From: Taudactylus pleione
Taxonomy: Eukaryota > Chordata > Amphibia > Anura > Myobatrachidae
Reading direction: 5' to 3'
Assembly: GCA_031769625.1 (NCBI GenBank)
Contig: JAUIMM010000016.1
Location: 16,817,001-16,881,000, forward strand
Length of the DNA: 64,000 bases
A model generated the notes under the pieces. The model was not told the DNA's origin, did no database searches, and was given only the letters and a program-made list of their open reading frames with translations. The translations under genes and the position numbers were made by a program. Shown in pieces: positions 33,237-44,877 of the stretch. The number at the start of each line of letters is the position of its first letter. Position 1 is the stretch's first letter.

Positions 33237-36174
33237 ATGCAGGGCTGTCACATGACAGGAGAGCAAGGCCAAGAACCACATGTTGTAGCTGCCGCCAGCA
33301 GTGCAAGGCCGTCAACTTCTTCGACCTCTAGGAAGGCCCATGCCCCAGAGCTTAAGTCACACCATCGATATGGTAGTAATAGTAAAGCAGGTTTAACTGA
33401 AATGAAGAAAAAAAAATTGAAAGGATATTTGACTTTAGATAAACAAAAAACTGGCAATATGCCATTCACTACACGAAGTGGCAAGGAAAGGATTAGGCCT
33501 TGGCCTTCTAACTTATGAAGAAGACTGCCGATTCTGATAGGCCTTCTGCTTGTAGTAGTAGTGGTGGTGGTCCAATTAAAAATGTGAAAGTTGTTAAGAC
33601 AGCTCCGGAAAAATCAACTGTGTGCCCTGAGAAATCGAAATCACAAATCCCCGAGGAGAGTGCAAGTGTGTCCGCGGTTGCCATGTGTGAGCCCAACCTA
33701 AATACTAGTGTACTGGAGAATCCTCCAAGTTCCAACATTTGTGTGCCCTCTGTAAATGTGGGGAAGGGCAGTCAACATCTTGCACACGTAGTCATTGAGG
33801 ATGCTTCTGTGGAATTGTACATGGAGGAGGAGAATATTTTGTTGGATGAAGGCACTAAGGATAATGAGGATGTTGGTGATGAGGATGTTGATGCCGAGGA
33901 TGTCCTTTGTGTAAGTAAGGCAACAGCTGTTGCCCATGGTTTGAAAAAGCCAAAGCCCATTGTTGTCATGCCGGGACAAAAGACAAAAAAATCTACTCAC
34001 ATGTGGAATTATTTCCATCCCGATCCGGACAACAGTTGTCAAGCCATACATGCCATGCAAGAGTGAGTAGAGGGAGGGACCTAAACCACCTAGGAGCCTC
34101 CTCCTTGTTCCGTCACTTGGAGCGCATTCATCAAATATCAAAGTGTACGTCACCAAGTTCCCAAACTCAAAACATAACAAGCCCAGTGTCACCTACCTGC
34201 TCCCTCTCTGTGAGATCCAAGTGCCTTCGATCTCCAACACCAACACCTGCATCATCAACATCATCATTCGTCATCGGGAGTAGTCCTGCTGCATCCAGTG
34301 TTGGTATTCCAAACATGATTGACTCCTCTATTATCCTTGATTCCTCAGAAGGATCCTTGATGGCTACGCCTGTTGCTGCTGCTGCTGTTGCTGTCAGTGG
34401 ATCTTCATCCCAGAAGGGATGCAAATAACTGTTAAACAATCATTTGCAAGGGCAAACAAGTATGACAGCAATCACACAGTTGCACAGCGGATTACAGATG
34501 CCATAACAGCTATGCTGGTATGAGATGGGCGTCCAGTATCTGCCATTACTACAGTGGGTTTTCAACAGTTAATTCAGAACCTGTGTCCTCGCTACCAGAT
34601 CCCTTCTAGATTCCACTTCACTAGAAGAGCAATTCCAAATCTTTACAAGGACATAAAAAAAAACCTTATTAATGTCCTCAGAAATGCTGTTGTACCCACT
34701 GTCCACTTGACCACTGATATGTGGACAAGTGGGACAGGGCAAACTAAGGATTACATGACTGTGACAGCCCACTGGGTAGGTGTATTGCCTACAACAGCAA
34801 CGGCAGCAGCAGCAGTAACATCTCCCAAAAGGCAGCTGCTACAGAGGCAGGCTACTCTTTGTATAACTGGTTTCACTAAGAGGCATACCACTGAGAACCT
34901 CTTAGAAAATCTCAGGGAAATCATTGCTAAATGGCTTACCCCACTTGGACTCTCCTCGGGATTTGTGATTTCGGACGATGCCACCAATATTGTGAGAGCA
35001 TTACATCTGGGCGAATTCCAACACGTCTCATGTTTTGCTCACACAATTAATTTGGTAGTACAACATTTTTTTAAAAATGACAGGCATGCAGGAGATGCTC
35101 TCGGTGGCACGCAAAATATCCGGACATTTTAGACAATCGGCGACTGATTGTCGAAGATTGCATAACCAGCAGGTACAGTTAAATTTGCCCTTTCATCAGC
35201 TGAAGCAAGAAGTAGTAACTCGGTGGAATTCTACCCACTATATGCTTCAGCAGATGGAGTAGCAGCAAAAGGCCATCCAGGCCTAAACAGCGGACTATGA
35301 CATAGGCTGTGGAGGGGAAATGCACCTTACTCAAGCGCAGTGGAGAATAATTTCCGTGTTGTGCAAGGTTCTCAAACCCTTTGAACTTTCCACATGTGCA
35401 GTTAGTTCAGACACTGCCAGCTTGAGTCAGGTCATTCCCCTCATCAGACTTTTGCAAAAACAGCTGGAGAAACTGAAGGAGGAGCTGAAACGGAGCAATT
35501 GCGCAAAGTATGTCGGACTGGTGGATCAAGCCCTTGATTCACTTCACCAGGATTCAAGAGTCGTCAATCTATTGAAATCTGAAAAATATATTTTGGCCAC
35601 CATTCTGGATCCTAGGTTTAAGTCCTACCTTTTGAGTTTTTTTTCCAAAAGACCAAAATCTAAAACTATGCAAAGAGCTGTTGGTCAAAAAATTGTCAGC
35701 TGCAGTCACATGTGAAAAGCCTTCATCTCCTCCTTCAGTTTCAACAGCTGCCAGGAAAAAACTACATTTTCCTTACAGAATGCCTGCTGGTCATGTAGAA
35801 CAGTCACCAAAAAATGACATCTGGTCGGGCCTGAGAGAACTGCCTACTAGTGACATGTCTTCTACCGTGACTATGTGTGATACTGTCTCCATTCACAGAA
35901 TGGTGGAGAACTATTTCAGAGATAACATCATAATAGACATGTCAGACAGTCCCTTTCAGTACTGGTAGGAAAAAGAGGCAATTTGGAGTCCCATACACAA
36001 ACTGGCTTTGCATTACTTAAGTTGCCCACCCTCCAGTGTGTACTCCGAAAGAGTTTTCAGTGCAGCTTGCAACCTTGTCAGTGATTGGCGTAAGAGGTTA
36101 CTTCCTCAAAATGTGGAAAAGATGATGTTCATTAAAATGAATTACAAATTCCATGAGAAAGACCTCGACCAATA
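33237..36174 (+). pseudogene. hAT transposase with BED finger, near-complete but broken
   Basis: This belongs to the same family as the hAT-A enzyme and is better preserved in its catalytic part. The N-terminus reads MQGCHMTGEQGQEP from 33237 and stops at 33518. The following frame (33515-34066) reaches the BED finger (WNYFHPDPDNSC), where a frameshift after CQAIHAM separates the first Cys from HLGASSLFRHL (near 34085-34120). The frame 34554-35132 encodes TDMWTSG (first Asp, near 34718), VISDDATN (second Asp, near 34975) and the CFAHTINLVV helix. Frames 35320-35715 and 35681-35968 cover the insertion domain. A TAG near 35967 interrupts the run into hATC (PPSSVYSERVFSA, near 36030-36065). There are at least four disablements. 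Acidic C-terminal residues follow in another frame. Confidence 0.85.
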
Positions 36175-36399
36175 ATTACATCAAAAAATGACAAAGGTGC
36201 CTATGGTGGAATCCAGTGGGGATGAATTGATATTGTGTGAAGAAGAGGATGTACACAGTGATGGGGAGGACAAGGACGAGGATGATGACAACTGGTAATG
36301 TAAAGCTATAAGGACTATTCCATCTTGCACCTTTTTCCATTCCATTACGTGCTGATTGGGGCATTGCTGCCTGACATTTTAAATTAATGTTATGGTTGG

Positions 36400-36835
36400 T
36401 TTAGGAACCAATGATTTTTTCAAATTAATTTATGATCAATTTAACAGCCAGGGGCTGCAACCAATGAATTGTTTTTTAATTAATTTATGATCAATTTAAC
36501 TACCAGGGGCTGCAACCAATGAATTGTTTTTTAATTAATTTATGATAAATTTAACAGTCAGGGGCTGCAACCAATGAATTGTTTTTTAATAAATTGATGA
36601 TCAATTTAACAGCCAGGGGCTGCAACCAATGGATCATTTTTTTAATTAATTTATGATCAATTTAACAGCCAGGGGCTGCAACCAATGAATTGTATTTTAA
36701 TTAATTGATGATCAATTTAACAACCAGGGGTTGCAACCAATTACTTGTTTTTTTAACTAATTTCTGATCAATTTAACAGCATTGGGCTGCAACCAATGAA
36801 TTGTTTTCTAATTAATTTATTATCAGTTTTACACC
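36400..36835. repeat. Tandem array of about 60-bp units, 3' side of hAT-B
   Basis: Seven copies of a unit containing CAGGGGCTGCAACCAATGAA and TTAATTAATTTATGATCAA, well conserved in the middle. Confidence 0.9.
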
Positions 36836-36975
36836 TGGCTGTCACTGTCATCGGCGTAGCTGCACAGGGGTGCTGTGCTCCTGTCTGTTGAGGGGCTTCT
36901 GCCCAAAATAATAAACAATTTTCTTAATGTGCGTGTCAGCCACACCTGTCATCAGCATAGCTGCGCAGGGGTGCT

Positions 36976-37479
36976 GTGCTGCTGTCTGGCAAGGGGCTGC
37001 ATGAATATTGCAATGAAAACTTTTTTTTCAAAGTTTTTGGGTTACAAACATGTTTTTGTTTTAATCTTAAACATATCGAAAATGTTATCCTAACAACTTA
37101 TAAAGTTATATGCTCTAAAAAACTAAAGCCTATATTTATAATATTTGTAAAAAAACTAAAGCCTAATTCTGCCAAAAGAGAGACTGACACCACGGCTAAA
37201 CATAAGAGTCACCTTCTGGATGTGAATTGTTTCATTTGCATGGGGAAAACACAACCCTCAGATGAGATGGATCTCAGCCAGTGGACAACATTGAAATCAC
37301 CATTAAAAGTCACAATGGAAGACTACAGTGTGGAGAATCTTTCTTCACAGTCAGGAGAGGCCTCAGAGAACATGAAAAAAGATTCTCTACTTGCTGAACT
37401 GCAAGGGATTTCTCCATCAATGGTTTCATTCACATTCTATAAAACAGTTCAAAGTTACAGCCTTCAAAGTGTCTGTTAA
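36976..37479 (+). CDS. Unrecognised 167-residue open frame inside hAT-B
   Basis: The frame has an AT-rich, lysine/phenylalanine-rich first half (likely chance) and a second half (37160-37479) of more protein-like composition, with KHKSHLLDVNCFICMG and SGEASENMKKDSLLAELQG. I recognise no domain. It could be an exon of captured or older element DNA, or chance. No start context or splice signal decides the matter, and I propose no function. Confidence 0.2.
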   Translation: MLLSGKGLHEYCNENFFFKVFGLQTCFCFNLKHIENVILTTYKVICSKKLKPIFIIFVKKLKPNSAKRETDTTAKHKSHLLDVNCFICMGKTQPSDEMDLSQWTTLKSPLKVTMEDYSVENLSSQSGEASENMKKDSLLAELQGISPSMVSFTFYKTVQSYSLQSVC

Positions 37480-37639
37480 TTCCTGGCAAAGGTGGGTGTT
37501 ATAGATAGCCAAAGATTATTACAAGCAAAGGATTCATCTGTCCGGAATCTGTCTGGGAATTCATGGATCGTATTTGGCTTGAATGATTCTGTCACTGTGT
37601 TCTGTTGTCCATTAGTTTATTCCATACCTCAATAGCAAA

Positions 37640-38245
37640 ATGAAATACGGAATAGTAAGCACAGACAACATGGAGGTCTTTGTTATTCCGCTGACTGCAT
37701 GCCAACCAATACCTCCCAGACTACACCCACTGGGGGGACCAGGTCTTGATATTGACCAACCCCATCTGTTGTTAGGCCTTCTTCCAAACCATCCATGCTG
37801 GATTTACTGTCCAAAAAGGGTAAGCAGGGTACAGAAAGAGGAGCTAGATGTCCCCAATGATATTTTTTTCTTCTATCATAGATGATGTGGAGAGAATAAG
37901 AGCTTCAAATGTTTGACTTGGAACAGGGGCTCCCACCTATTTGGCTTCCATCCAGAGAACAGAGGTCTGTTCCTCAAGAACTGTCTATGGTTGAGCTAAT
38001 AGGTAGGTAGTCTCTGTCTGTTGGTAAACACCCTTCAGGAGATGGCAACCCAGAATAACAACAACAATAATAATGTGTCCACTGATAACCAGCCTGATCC
38101 CTTAACAACAACATACCCCATATGGCCAACTCATAACATGACACCCAGTTTGCAGCCTCCTCTTCCTTATGACACTAATTCAGTCGCCATGGTTGCTCCA
38201 GTCCAAGACAGTGGGAACAATGGCAATTTGAAGGCCACTAACTAA
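37640..38245 (+). other. Unassigned frames within hAT-B
   Basis: Two short frames, 37640-37885 and 38021-38245, are separated by a stop-containing stretch. The second is Asn-rich, from an AACAACAACAATAATAAT run, and then Pro/Thr-rich. Neither matches a family I know. Confidence 0.3.
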
Positions 38246-38545
38246 CTAACTTTTTTTAATGCCCCTTTACAGGTTGGAAAGCATGCTTCCTGGTCCCCAT
38301 CTGGGATGAAAAAAAAATGCCAGCAAGCAGGCATGGCGCATCCGCACAACGTAATACTTAAACCTTAGGGCTGAAATTTGTATTTGCTGCTCAGTTCCGC
38401 TTGTTCACAATATATCTCAAGTGGACAGTGGGAAAAACGGCAGTTTGAGCTAACTGTTTTTTTTTCATGTCCCTCTACAGGTTCAGAAATGCCAGTTTAT
38501 AGTAGATTTGCAAAGCATTAATTAAGTAATTTGTTTATTTATATT

Positions 38546-38695
38546 TAGGGACCTACCCGAAAGAGGTTACCTGGATATGGTGGGTAGGCCCATAACCTTG
38601 GCCATGATTATGCTGAAAACCTCCATTGATTGCAAAATTTTATTGCATTTATATATATTAGTAATAATTTGGAGTTGTGCACCTGAGATTTGTCT
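38546..38695. repeat. Segment shared with the 5' part of hAT-A
   Basis: Second copy of the TAGGGACCTACCC block described at 1599-1740, in the same orientation, with similar flanking AATTTTATTGCA and ending GGAGTTGTGCACCTG. Confidence 0.65.
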
Positions 38696-39084
38696 GTTTC
38701 TGTGCCTGCAATTAGTCTCATCAGGTAGCACCTCCCATCATATATATAGTCAGGTTGTGCAGTCCAGAAATCTTTCCCATATGCTTTATTTATTTTTGGA
38801 AAGCACACTTCCTGGTCCCCTTGTGAGCTGTGAGGTTGTCAAAATTGACTGGAAATGAGTGGAAATAAATGTTATTGAGGTTATTAATACGGTAGGAACA
38901 AAAAAAGGCCCATTTTATGTGATTTTAGCTGTGTTTTTGATTTTTTAAGAAAAAGCCAGATCCAAAACCAAAACACGAAAACAAAACACGGAGGTGAGGT
39001 TTTGGCAAAACCAATCAGATCCAAAACCAAAACACGGAGGTCGGCGCACTTCTCTAATATATATAAATATATATATATATATAT

Positions 39085-39181
39085 GTATAATGTTTTCAGT
39101 GTATTACAGCCCTCTATGAAAGTGCAAGCCTGTGCAATTCTGGATAGATGTTCGATAATGAGATCAACAGTCATTGGTGAG
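39085..39181. repeat. Outer palindrome (P2), left arm piece 2
   Basis: Reverse complement of about 51500-51580 (CCCTCTATGAAA, GCAAGCCTG, AGATCAACAGTCATTGGTGAG). It is bounded by hAT-B on the left and by a non-autonomous hAT on the right. The last 8 bp, TTGGTGAG, are that element's target. Confidence 0.8.
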
Positions 39182-40429
39182 CAGGGCCGGATTAAGGTCT
39201 GTGGGGGCCCCTGGGCAACAAACATGTGGGGGCCCCTATTAAATATGGACAATATAGTAATGCCCCCTGTAGTAATGCCCCCTGTAGCAGTGCCCCAATA
39301 GTAATGCCCCAGCAGTAGTGCCCCCAGTAGTAGTGCCCCCAGTAGCAATGCCCCCTGATGTAGTGCCCCCAGTAGCAATGCCCCCAGAAGTAGTGCCCCA
39401 ATGCCCCCAGATGTAGTGACTCCTGTAGCAGTCTCCCCAGTAGCAATGCTCCCAGATTTAGTGCCCCCAGCAGCAATGCCCCTGGATGTAGTGCTCACAG
39501 TAGTAGTGGCCCCGGTAGCATTGCCCCCAGATGTAGTGCTCACAGTAGTAGAGGCCCCATTAGCCAGGGGTGCCAAGAGGGGGGGGAGCGGGTACAGATT
39601 ACCGGGGCCCGGGCTTCCTGAGGAGCCCGGCGGGGCCCGGCGCCGCTCCCCCTCCCTCACAGCAGCCCAGCACACAGCGTGTGCTGAGCTGCAGTGGAGA
39701 CTGCTCATGGCTGCTGAGCAGCAGCCACAGCAGTCTCCTATGCCTGTGGGGGGGAGTGATCACACTGATCGTGCCCCCCCTGGCTTTGAGCAGGGCTAAG
39801 GGGCCCAGAGTGCCCCCCTCCCCAGCGCGCAGCGCTGCACTTCTTTTTTTTTGTTCGGGAAGGGGGTGTGGCCACGCCTCCCATAATTAGGTCACGCCCC
39901 CTATTACCCGGGCCCGCCTCGGCTCTCAGCGGGCCTGCCATTTGCAATACCCCCTGATGTGCCCGTAGTAGTAGTGGCCCCAGTAGCAATGCCCCCAGAT
40001 GTAGTGCCCACATGTAGTGCCCCTAGAAGTGAAGCCACATATACTTAAAAGAAAAAAAACACTATACTTACCTTAAGCCCTGCTCACACATCCGCGTCCG
40101 TCCGGCTGGCCGCTCCCCGGAACTGTGGGAGAGAAGTCATGATGTCTCTCCCATAGTGCACTGCGGGAGCAGGAAGCCGGAGCTCAGCTGTGAGTTCCAG
40201 CCTCTGGTTGGCACTGCAGGGAGGGAGTCGGGCGCCCGCTATTAAAATCTCAGCGAGCGCCCGGCTAATGCAGCCTCCCTGCTGTGTCGGAGTTAGGTGG
40301 TCCAGAGGAGGTGGAACTGGCTCCGTTTCCCATTCCGGCCCACTTTAACCCCTGGTGGGTGTGGGGGCCCTTGATGTGTGGGGGCCCAGGGACGACCGCC
40401 CCTGTCGCCCCCCCTTTAATCTGGCCCTG
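39182..40429. mobile_element. Non-autonomous hAT, 1248 bp
   Basis: The ends are CAGGGCCGGATTAAGG and CCTTTAATCTGGCCCTG. There is a perfect 8-bp duplication, TTGGTGAG (39174-39181, 40430-40437). The other palindrome arm has the empty site near 51500. The interior has an array of TAGTGCCCCCAGTAGTAATG-like units (39250-39570 and near 39950-40020) flanking a GC-rich central part. There is no transposase. Confidence 0.85.
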
Positions 40430-40660
40430 TTGGTGAGATTTAAGTACTTCTGCTCTACTGATCATTATTGTAGATGTAAATCAGAATAATAGCACAAGTC
40501 AATGTACAATAATTACTTAATTAAGTACATATAAAAAGATAGAGTTTGTCTCACCAATAGTAGTAGTTGAAATAAAATGCACAGGATAACTGAAATAAAA
40601 GGACGCTGGAATGAAACTTTGTAAAGTGCAGGCAAGCAGAGAGGTTGATGGCACCCAGGG
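40430..40660. repeat. Outer palindrome (P2), left arm piece 3
   Basis: Reverse complement of about 51225-51500. Shared motifs include TTATTGTAGATGTA, ATCAGAATAA, GTCTCACCAA, ACAGGATAA and TTTGTAAAGTGC. Confidence 0.8.
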
Positions 40661-40691
40661 CAAATACAGATATGGAGCCCCTTGAAAACAT

Positions 40692-41012
40692 GGGCAGCAC
40701 AGATGGTGTAATGGTTAGCATTACTGCCTCACAGCACTGGGGTCATGGGTTCGATTCCCACCACGGACCTACCTGTGCGGAGTTTGCTTGCGTGGGTTTC
40801 CTCCGGGTGCTCCGGTTTCCTCCCACACTCCAAAAATATACTGGTAGGTTAACTGTCTCCCAACACAAATTAACCATCCTGTGTATGTGTGTGTGCATGT
40901 GATAGGGAATATAGATTGTAAGCTCCACTGGGGCAGGGACTGATGTGAATGGCCAAATATCTGTAAAGCGCTGCGGAATATGTGTGTGCTATATAAATAA
41001 CTGTTAATAAAT
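40692..41012 (+). mobile_element. tRNA-derived SINE with L2-type 3' end
   Basis: It starts GGGCAGCAC and has polymerase III box A (TGGTGTAATGG, 40704-40714) and box B (GGGTTCGATTCC, 40747-40758). A central GGTTTCCTCCGGGTGCTCCG block follows, then GATTGTAAGCTCC, GGGGCAGGGACTGATGTGAA, and a tail AGCGCTGCGGAAT through CTATATAAATAA. This is the standard tRNA head, conserved core and LINE-like tail of vertebrate V-type SINEs. It is not a functional tRNA gene: the head does not fold into a full cloverleaf followed by a terminator. Confidence 0.85.
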
Positions 41013-41303
41013 ACATTTAATACATACAACTTACAGTTATGACAGACCTTGCAGCAGTTTAAAAAATCCTTATGCACACAGAAGCGTGTGAATTACCACA
41101 CACAGGGCCAGATTTAGGGGGATATTTAATGAACATACGGTAACTTTCTCTAAATACCCTTTAGGCACGCAAAAAAGTTATTTTACACAGGTAATTAATC
41201 CAGATACAGCCACAGGGTCACCTCTCCTGATTCTCCAGAGAGCAGGGCTGCTGCCTGCCAGACTACTGCACTAAAAAACTGAAATTAAATTGTCAAAACA
41301 CTG

Positions 41304-42331
41304 AGGGTTATATTTACTAAAGTGAGAACTTTTAGAAGTGGAGATTTTGCCCATATTATTATTATAATTATTATTGTTTATTTATATGGCGCCACAAGTG
41401 TTCCACAGTGCCTTATAAAGTAGAAAAAAGTGACTTACAGTACAATACAATACAATACAATGCAGGACAAGGACATGGATAATATACATTGATACATTGG
41501 TGGCCATAACACCCAAATAAGCAACAGAGCATAAGCAATCAAGTGTTAGGTGTCCTAGTGGTGGGTAAGAAGATGAAAATAAAGTAAGGAGAAGCACAAG
41601 AGGGTAGAGGGCCCTGCTCGCAAGAGCTTACCTTCTCAAGGGAAGGGGCAGACATACAAGCATGATACTGATGGGGAAGATAGGGAGGAGGGAGCATGTA
41701 GCAGCAAGTTAGGATGAGAGCTGGAAAGCATTGATGAAGTAGTGAGTCTGGAGAGCCATTTGAAGGATTGTAGAGAGGTGGAGAGTCTGATGGGGAGAGG
41801 GAGAGAGTTCCAAAGGTGGGGAGCAGCACGGGCAAAGTCTTGGAGGCGGTAGTGAGAGGAAGTAATCAGGTGGCAGGAGAGGCGGCGTGCATTTGTTGAA
41901 CGAAGAGGGCAGGCAGGAGAGTGAAGGGAGATGAGGTCAGAGATGTAAATGGGAGAGGAGTGTGTGAGGGCTTTGTAAGCGAGTGTGAGAACTTCGAATT
42001 GGTTTCTGAAGGGGAAGGGGAGCCAGTGGAGGGCTTGTAAGACAGAGGACGCAGATGTAGAGCTTTTGGAGAGATAGATGAGTCGAGCGGCAGCATAGAG
42101 GACAGACTGGAGAGGAGAGAGATGGGAGTTGGGGAGGCCAGATAGGAGGAGGTTACGGTTACCGTAATCCAGTCTGGAGATGACCAGTGAGTGTATTACG
42201 GTCTTAGCAACCAATGAGATTCTACTTAACATTTAACCAACACCTTCTAGAAGATAATAGCTAGAATCTGATTGGTTGCTATAGGCAACATCTCCACTTT
42301 TAAAAACTCTCACTTTAGTAAATATACCTAA
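41304..42331. mobile_element. Long-TIR MITE, interrupted by a LINE tail
   Basis: The left arm is GGGTTATATTTACTAAAGTG through TTTAGAAGTGGAGATTTTGCCC. The right arm is GGCAACATCTCCACTTTTAA through TTTAGTAAATATACC. It is the same family as 10041-10775. The LINE insertion at 41357-42208 splits it just after CCCATA. Confidence 0.75.
41357..42208 (-). pseudogene. L2-type LINE, truncated 3' end of reverse transcriptase
   Basis: On the minus strand, 42205-41640 encodes the C-terminal part of a CR1/L2-clade reverse transcriptase. It contains SLVISRLDYGN, the AAARLIYLS motif, LHWLPFPFRNQFEVLTLAYKA and APHLWNSLPLPIR, in the order typical of L2. The 3' untranslated part follows to 41357 and ends in a TTATTATTATT run on the plus strand, which is the characteristic 3' repeat tail. 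It is truncated at its 5' end, as usual for LINE insertions, and so is dead on arrival. A second, shorter copy lies at 42908-43458. Confidence 0.85.
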
Positions 42332-42844
42332 GAGTCTGCACACAGCTTCTTTCTAAATGGAGGGGGGGCATGCAGATCTTGTTACAGTGAGCTAAATCAA
42401 GTGAGTATATAACAAATCCATGCATGAGTTCAGTCCAGAAAGGCCCCCTGAGAGCTGCTGCCTGGGCAACTTTTCTGAAACTGAAGAGAAGGAGGAAAGT
42501 GGCCAGCACAGCAGAGAGCCGCTGGAAACTCGTGAAGATGAACCATGCATCACTGGGCCTGGGTGTCCCTGGAACCCTCTCTGTACTGGCACCCAGGGCA
42601 TATGCACCACTTGCCCCATCTTTGTTATGACGCCCCTGACAAGTTTAGACTGATATGTTAGGTTTACAGGGAAATCAGGGGAAAGCTGGGAGACTTGAAC
42701 ACACGTGGGTTGGAACTGATCTGAAATGTATATCAATTTATATGTAATAATGCTATACTTATACACAATTGCAGAGGAAATTACTATTATGAATAAACAA
42801 TAGTCACTCATGTGGAGGTGCTCTCCTGAGAGTACATGTATTAA
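42332..42844. other. Unassigned DNA between MITE and inner palindrome
   Basis: Contains TGGCACCCAGGGCATATGC (42589) and ACGCCCCTG (42628-42636), which look like the end of a non-autonomous hAT. ACAAGTTTAGACTGAT at 42637 closely repeats ACAAGTTCAGACTGAT at 45825. No gene. Confidence 0.4.
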
Positions 42845-42907
42845 TGTTAAGAGGACAAAAGAAGAAAAGGAACTCTCATCTTTGCTGGGGGCACTCTTTG
42901 ACAAAAT

Positions 42908-42912
42908 AATTT

Positions 42913-42943
<31 letters not shown>

Positions 42944-43458
42944 TTATTATTTATTTATATGGTGCCACAAATGTTCTGCAGCACCTTACAAAGCACAGAA
43001 TCAAGTTGTAGACAAGCGACTTACAGAACAATACAATACAGGACCAGGACATGGATAATATATATTGCTACATTAGTGACCATAACACCCAGATAAGCAA
43101 TAGAGCATAAGCAGCCAAGTGTTAGGTGCCCTAGTGGTGAGTAAGAAGTAGATGAAACTAAAGTAGGGAGAAGTACAAGAGGTTAGAGGGCCCTGCTCAT
43201 AAGAGCTTACATTCTAAAAGGGGAGGGGAAGACAAACAGGGGTGACACAGATGGGGAGGAAGGTGTATGTATCAGGGAGTTAGAATGACAGCTGAAAGGC
43301 TTTGATGAAGTAATGGGTCTTGAGAGTCCGTTTGAAGGATTGCAAAGAGGTGAAGAGTCTGATGGGGAGAGGGAGAGAGTTCCAGAGTTGGGGAGCAGTG
43401 CGGGCAAAATCTTGGAGGCGGGAGTGGGAGGAAGTAATCAGCTGGCATGAAAGGCAGC
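42908..43458 (-). mobile_element. L2-type LINE 3' tail, short copy
   Basis: It has the same 3' sequence as 41357-42208, with a TTATTATTATT tail at its left and ATTTATATGGTGCCACAAATG. It also contains a minus-strand fragment of the reverse transcriptase C-terminus (APLLPNSGTLSLSPSD). Comparison with the intact right arm of P1 shows it as an insertion. Confidence 0.8.
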
Positions 43459-43563
43459 GCTTTTATTATGTATGTTAAAATGATCTTAACAACAAACAAA
43501 CAACGTACAACACAAAGTATCAAACAATGATACAGCAAAAATATGAATAATAAATAGTATGAT

Positions 43564-44877
43564 CAGGGGCGGATTGGGGATTAAAGTGGCCCTGGAAAAA
43601 TCTGTGGAAGTGGCCTCATGTAAGCACCCTTCTGGAGGGCAAAAAGCGCCCTGCCCTCACAGCCTGCGGGTGCCATCTTCATCCGCGGGATGCAGTGTCC
43701 CGCAGGTGGAGAAATGTGCGGTGACCCGGTCACTGGCGGAGAATAGACGCCGGGCGCATGCGCCCGGCATCTATTCTCCCTTTCTGCAGCGCTTGGGGGC
43801 TGCCCGGCGTGTCCGTAAGTGCAGGGCACGCCCCCAAGTATGATGAAAAGGGGATGTGTCTTATAGACACGCCCCTTTCATGACCACACCCCCTTTTCGG
43901 GCGCGCGCGCATATGATTGCCCTCTCTAGCTTCGGCGCCCTGCCTGCCGCCAGAGCTAGAGTGAACACTACATAGGTACATACAGACACTCCTATACATA
44001 TACACAGGTATATACATACAGTCACTCATTCATATACCGATACACAAATACATAGGTACATACAGACACTCCTATACATATACACAGGTATAGACACAGA
44101 TATATACATACAGTCACTCATTCATATACAGATACGCATATACATACATGCACTCATATTTTGGTACACATATCTATAAACAAAAACAAGTTACACAAAC
44201 ATACTGTAGGTACATATATACAGACACATACACAAATATACAGGCAGCAACTAGACATATACATAGCTACATATATGCACACATACACTCATAAATTTGC
44301 ATATGAGTACATACCACAGTGACAGCCTCACAACACAAACTGTAAGCCCAGCATCCGGCTGAGAGAGGAGAGAGCAGGGGAGGACTGCTGGCCGGGAACA
44401 GGCACCTGCGCTCAGCGACACGGGCACAGCGGAGCTCTCACACACCGCTCGGTATAGGCTGCCTAGGATGCCTGTCTCTGAGTCTCAGTGACGGGCAGCC
44501 TATACTGCGCGGTATGTGAAAATGAGGCACAGTGGGATGGGCAAAGTGAGCGGCAGCGGCCGGCGGGCAGCTAGTGCCTGTGAAGGCACAGACTGATGAC
44601 AGAGCAGCGGGGTTGCTGACAGGCACTGGGCCTCCGGCGGGCTTTCAATTATCCATGAAGGCCCCCGAATAGTGACTTGAGGGCTATATCGACCATCCAA
44701 GAAGGACCAGCGCAAAAGACACGCTACAGGGGGCGGGGCCGCTCGCGGGTTGGGGCTGTCAATCATACAAGGCCCAGGGTGATTGATGTGCTACTGGGGA
44801 GTGGTGATGGGCGGCCCCATAGTCTGGTCGGCCCACCGGGAAACATCCCGCTGACTTTAATGGCCAATCCGCCCCTG
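43564..44877. mobile_element. Non-autonomous hAT, 1314 bp
   Basis: The ends are CAGGGGCGGATTGGGG and GGCCAATCCGCCCCTG. There is a perfect 8-bp duplication AGTATGAT (43556-43563, 44878-44885). The empty site is in the right arm of P1 near 45650. The interior contains a ACATACAGACACTCCTATAC array (43965-44300) and GC-rich ends. No transposase was found. Confidence 0.9.
43965..44300. repeat. Short tandem array, CATAGGTACATACAGACACTC units
   Basis: About four diverged 65-70-bp units rich in TACATA, inside the non-autonomous hAT. Confidence 0.75.

Larger units (their letters stand above)
31899..39056 (+). mobile_element. hAT-B: 7.2-kb ZBED-type hAT transposon, inactivated
   Basis: The right terminus GTCGGCGCACTTCTCTA matches the 3' terminal block of the other hATs (38840-39056). 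The left boundary is set by where palindrome similarity stops (after GGTTAGATC, 31891-31899). The left end, AAGGATGACCG, is diverged and no 8-bp duplication survives. Inside are a tandem array (32080-33060), the transposase remnant (33237-36174), a second tandem array (36400-36835) and about 2 kb of unrecognised sequence with several short frames. Its content and length exceed a standard hAT, so other insertions may be included. Confidence 0.75.

Noticed and set aside
40692..40765. A genuine tRNA gene
   Set aside because: Box A and box B are present, but the following core and LINE-like tail are those of a SINE, and the head lacks a full cloverleaf and terminator.
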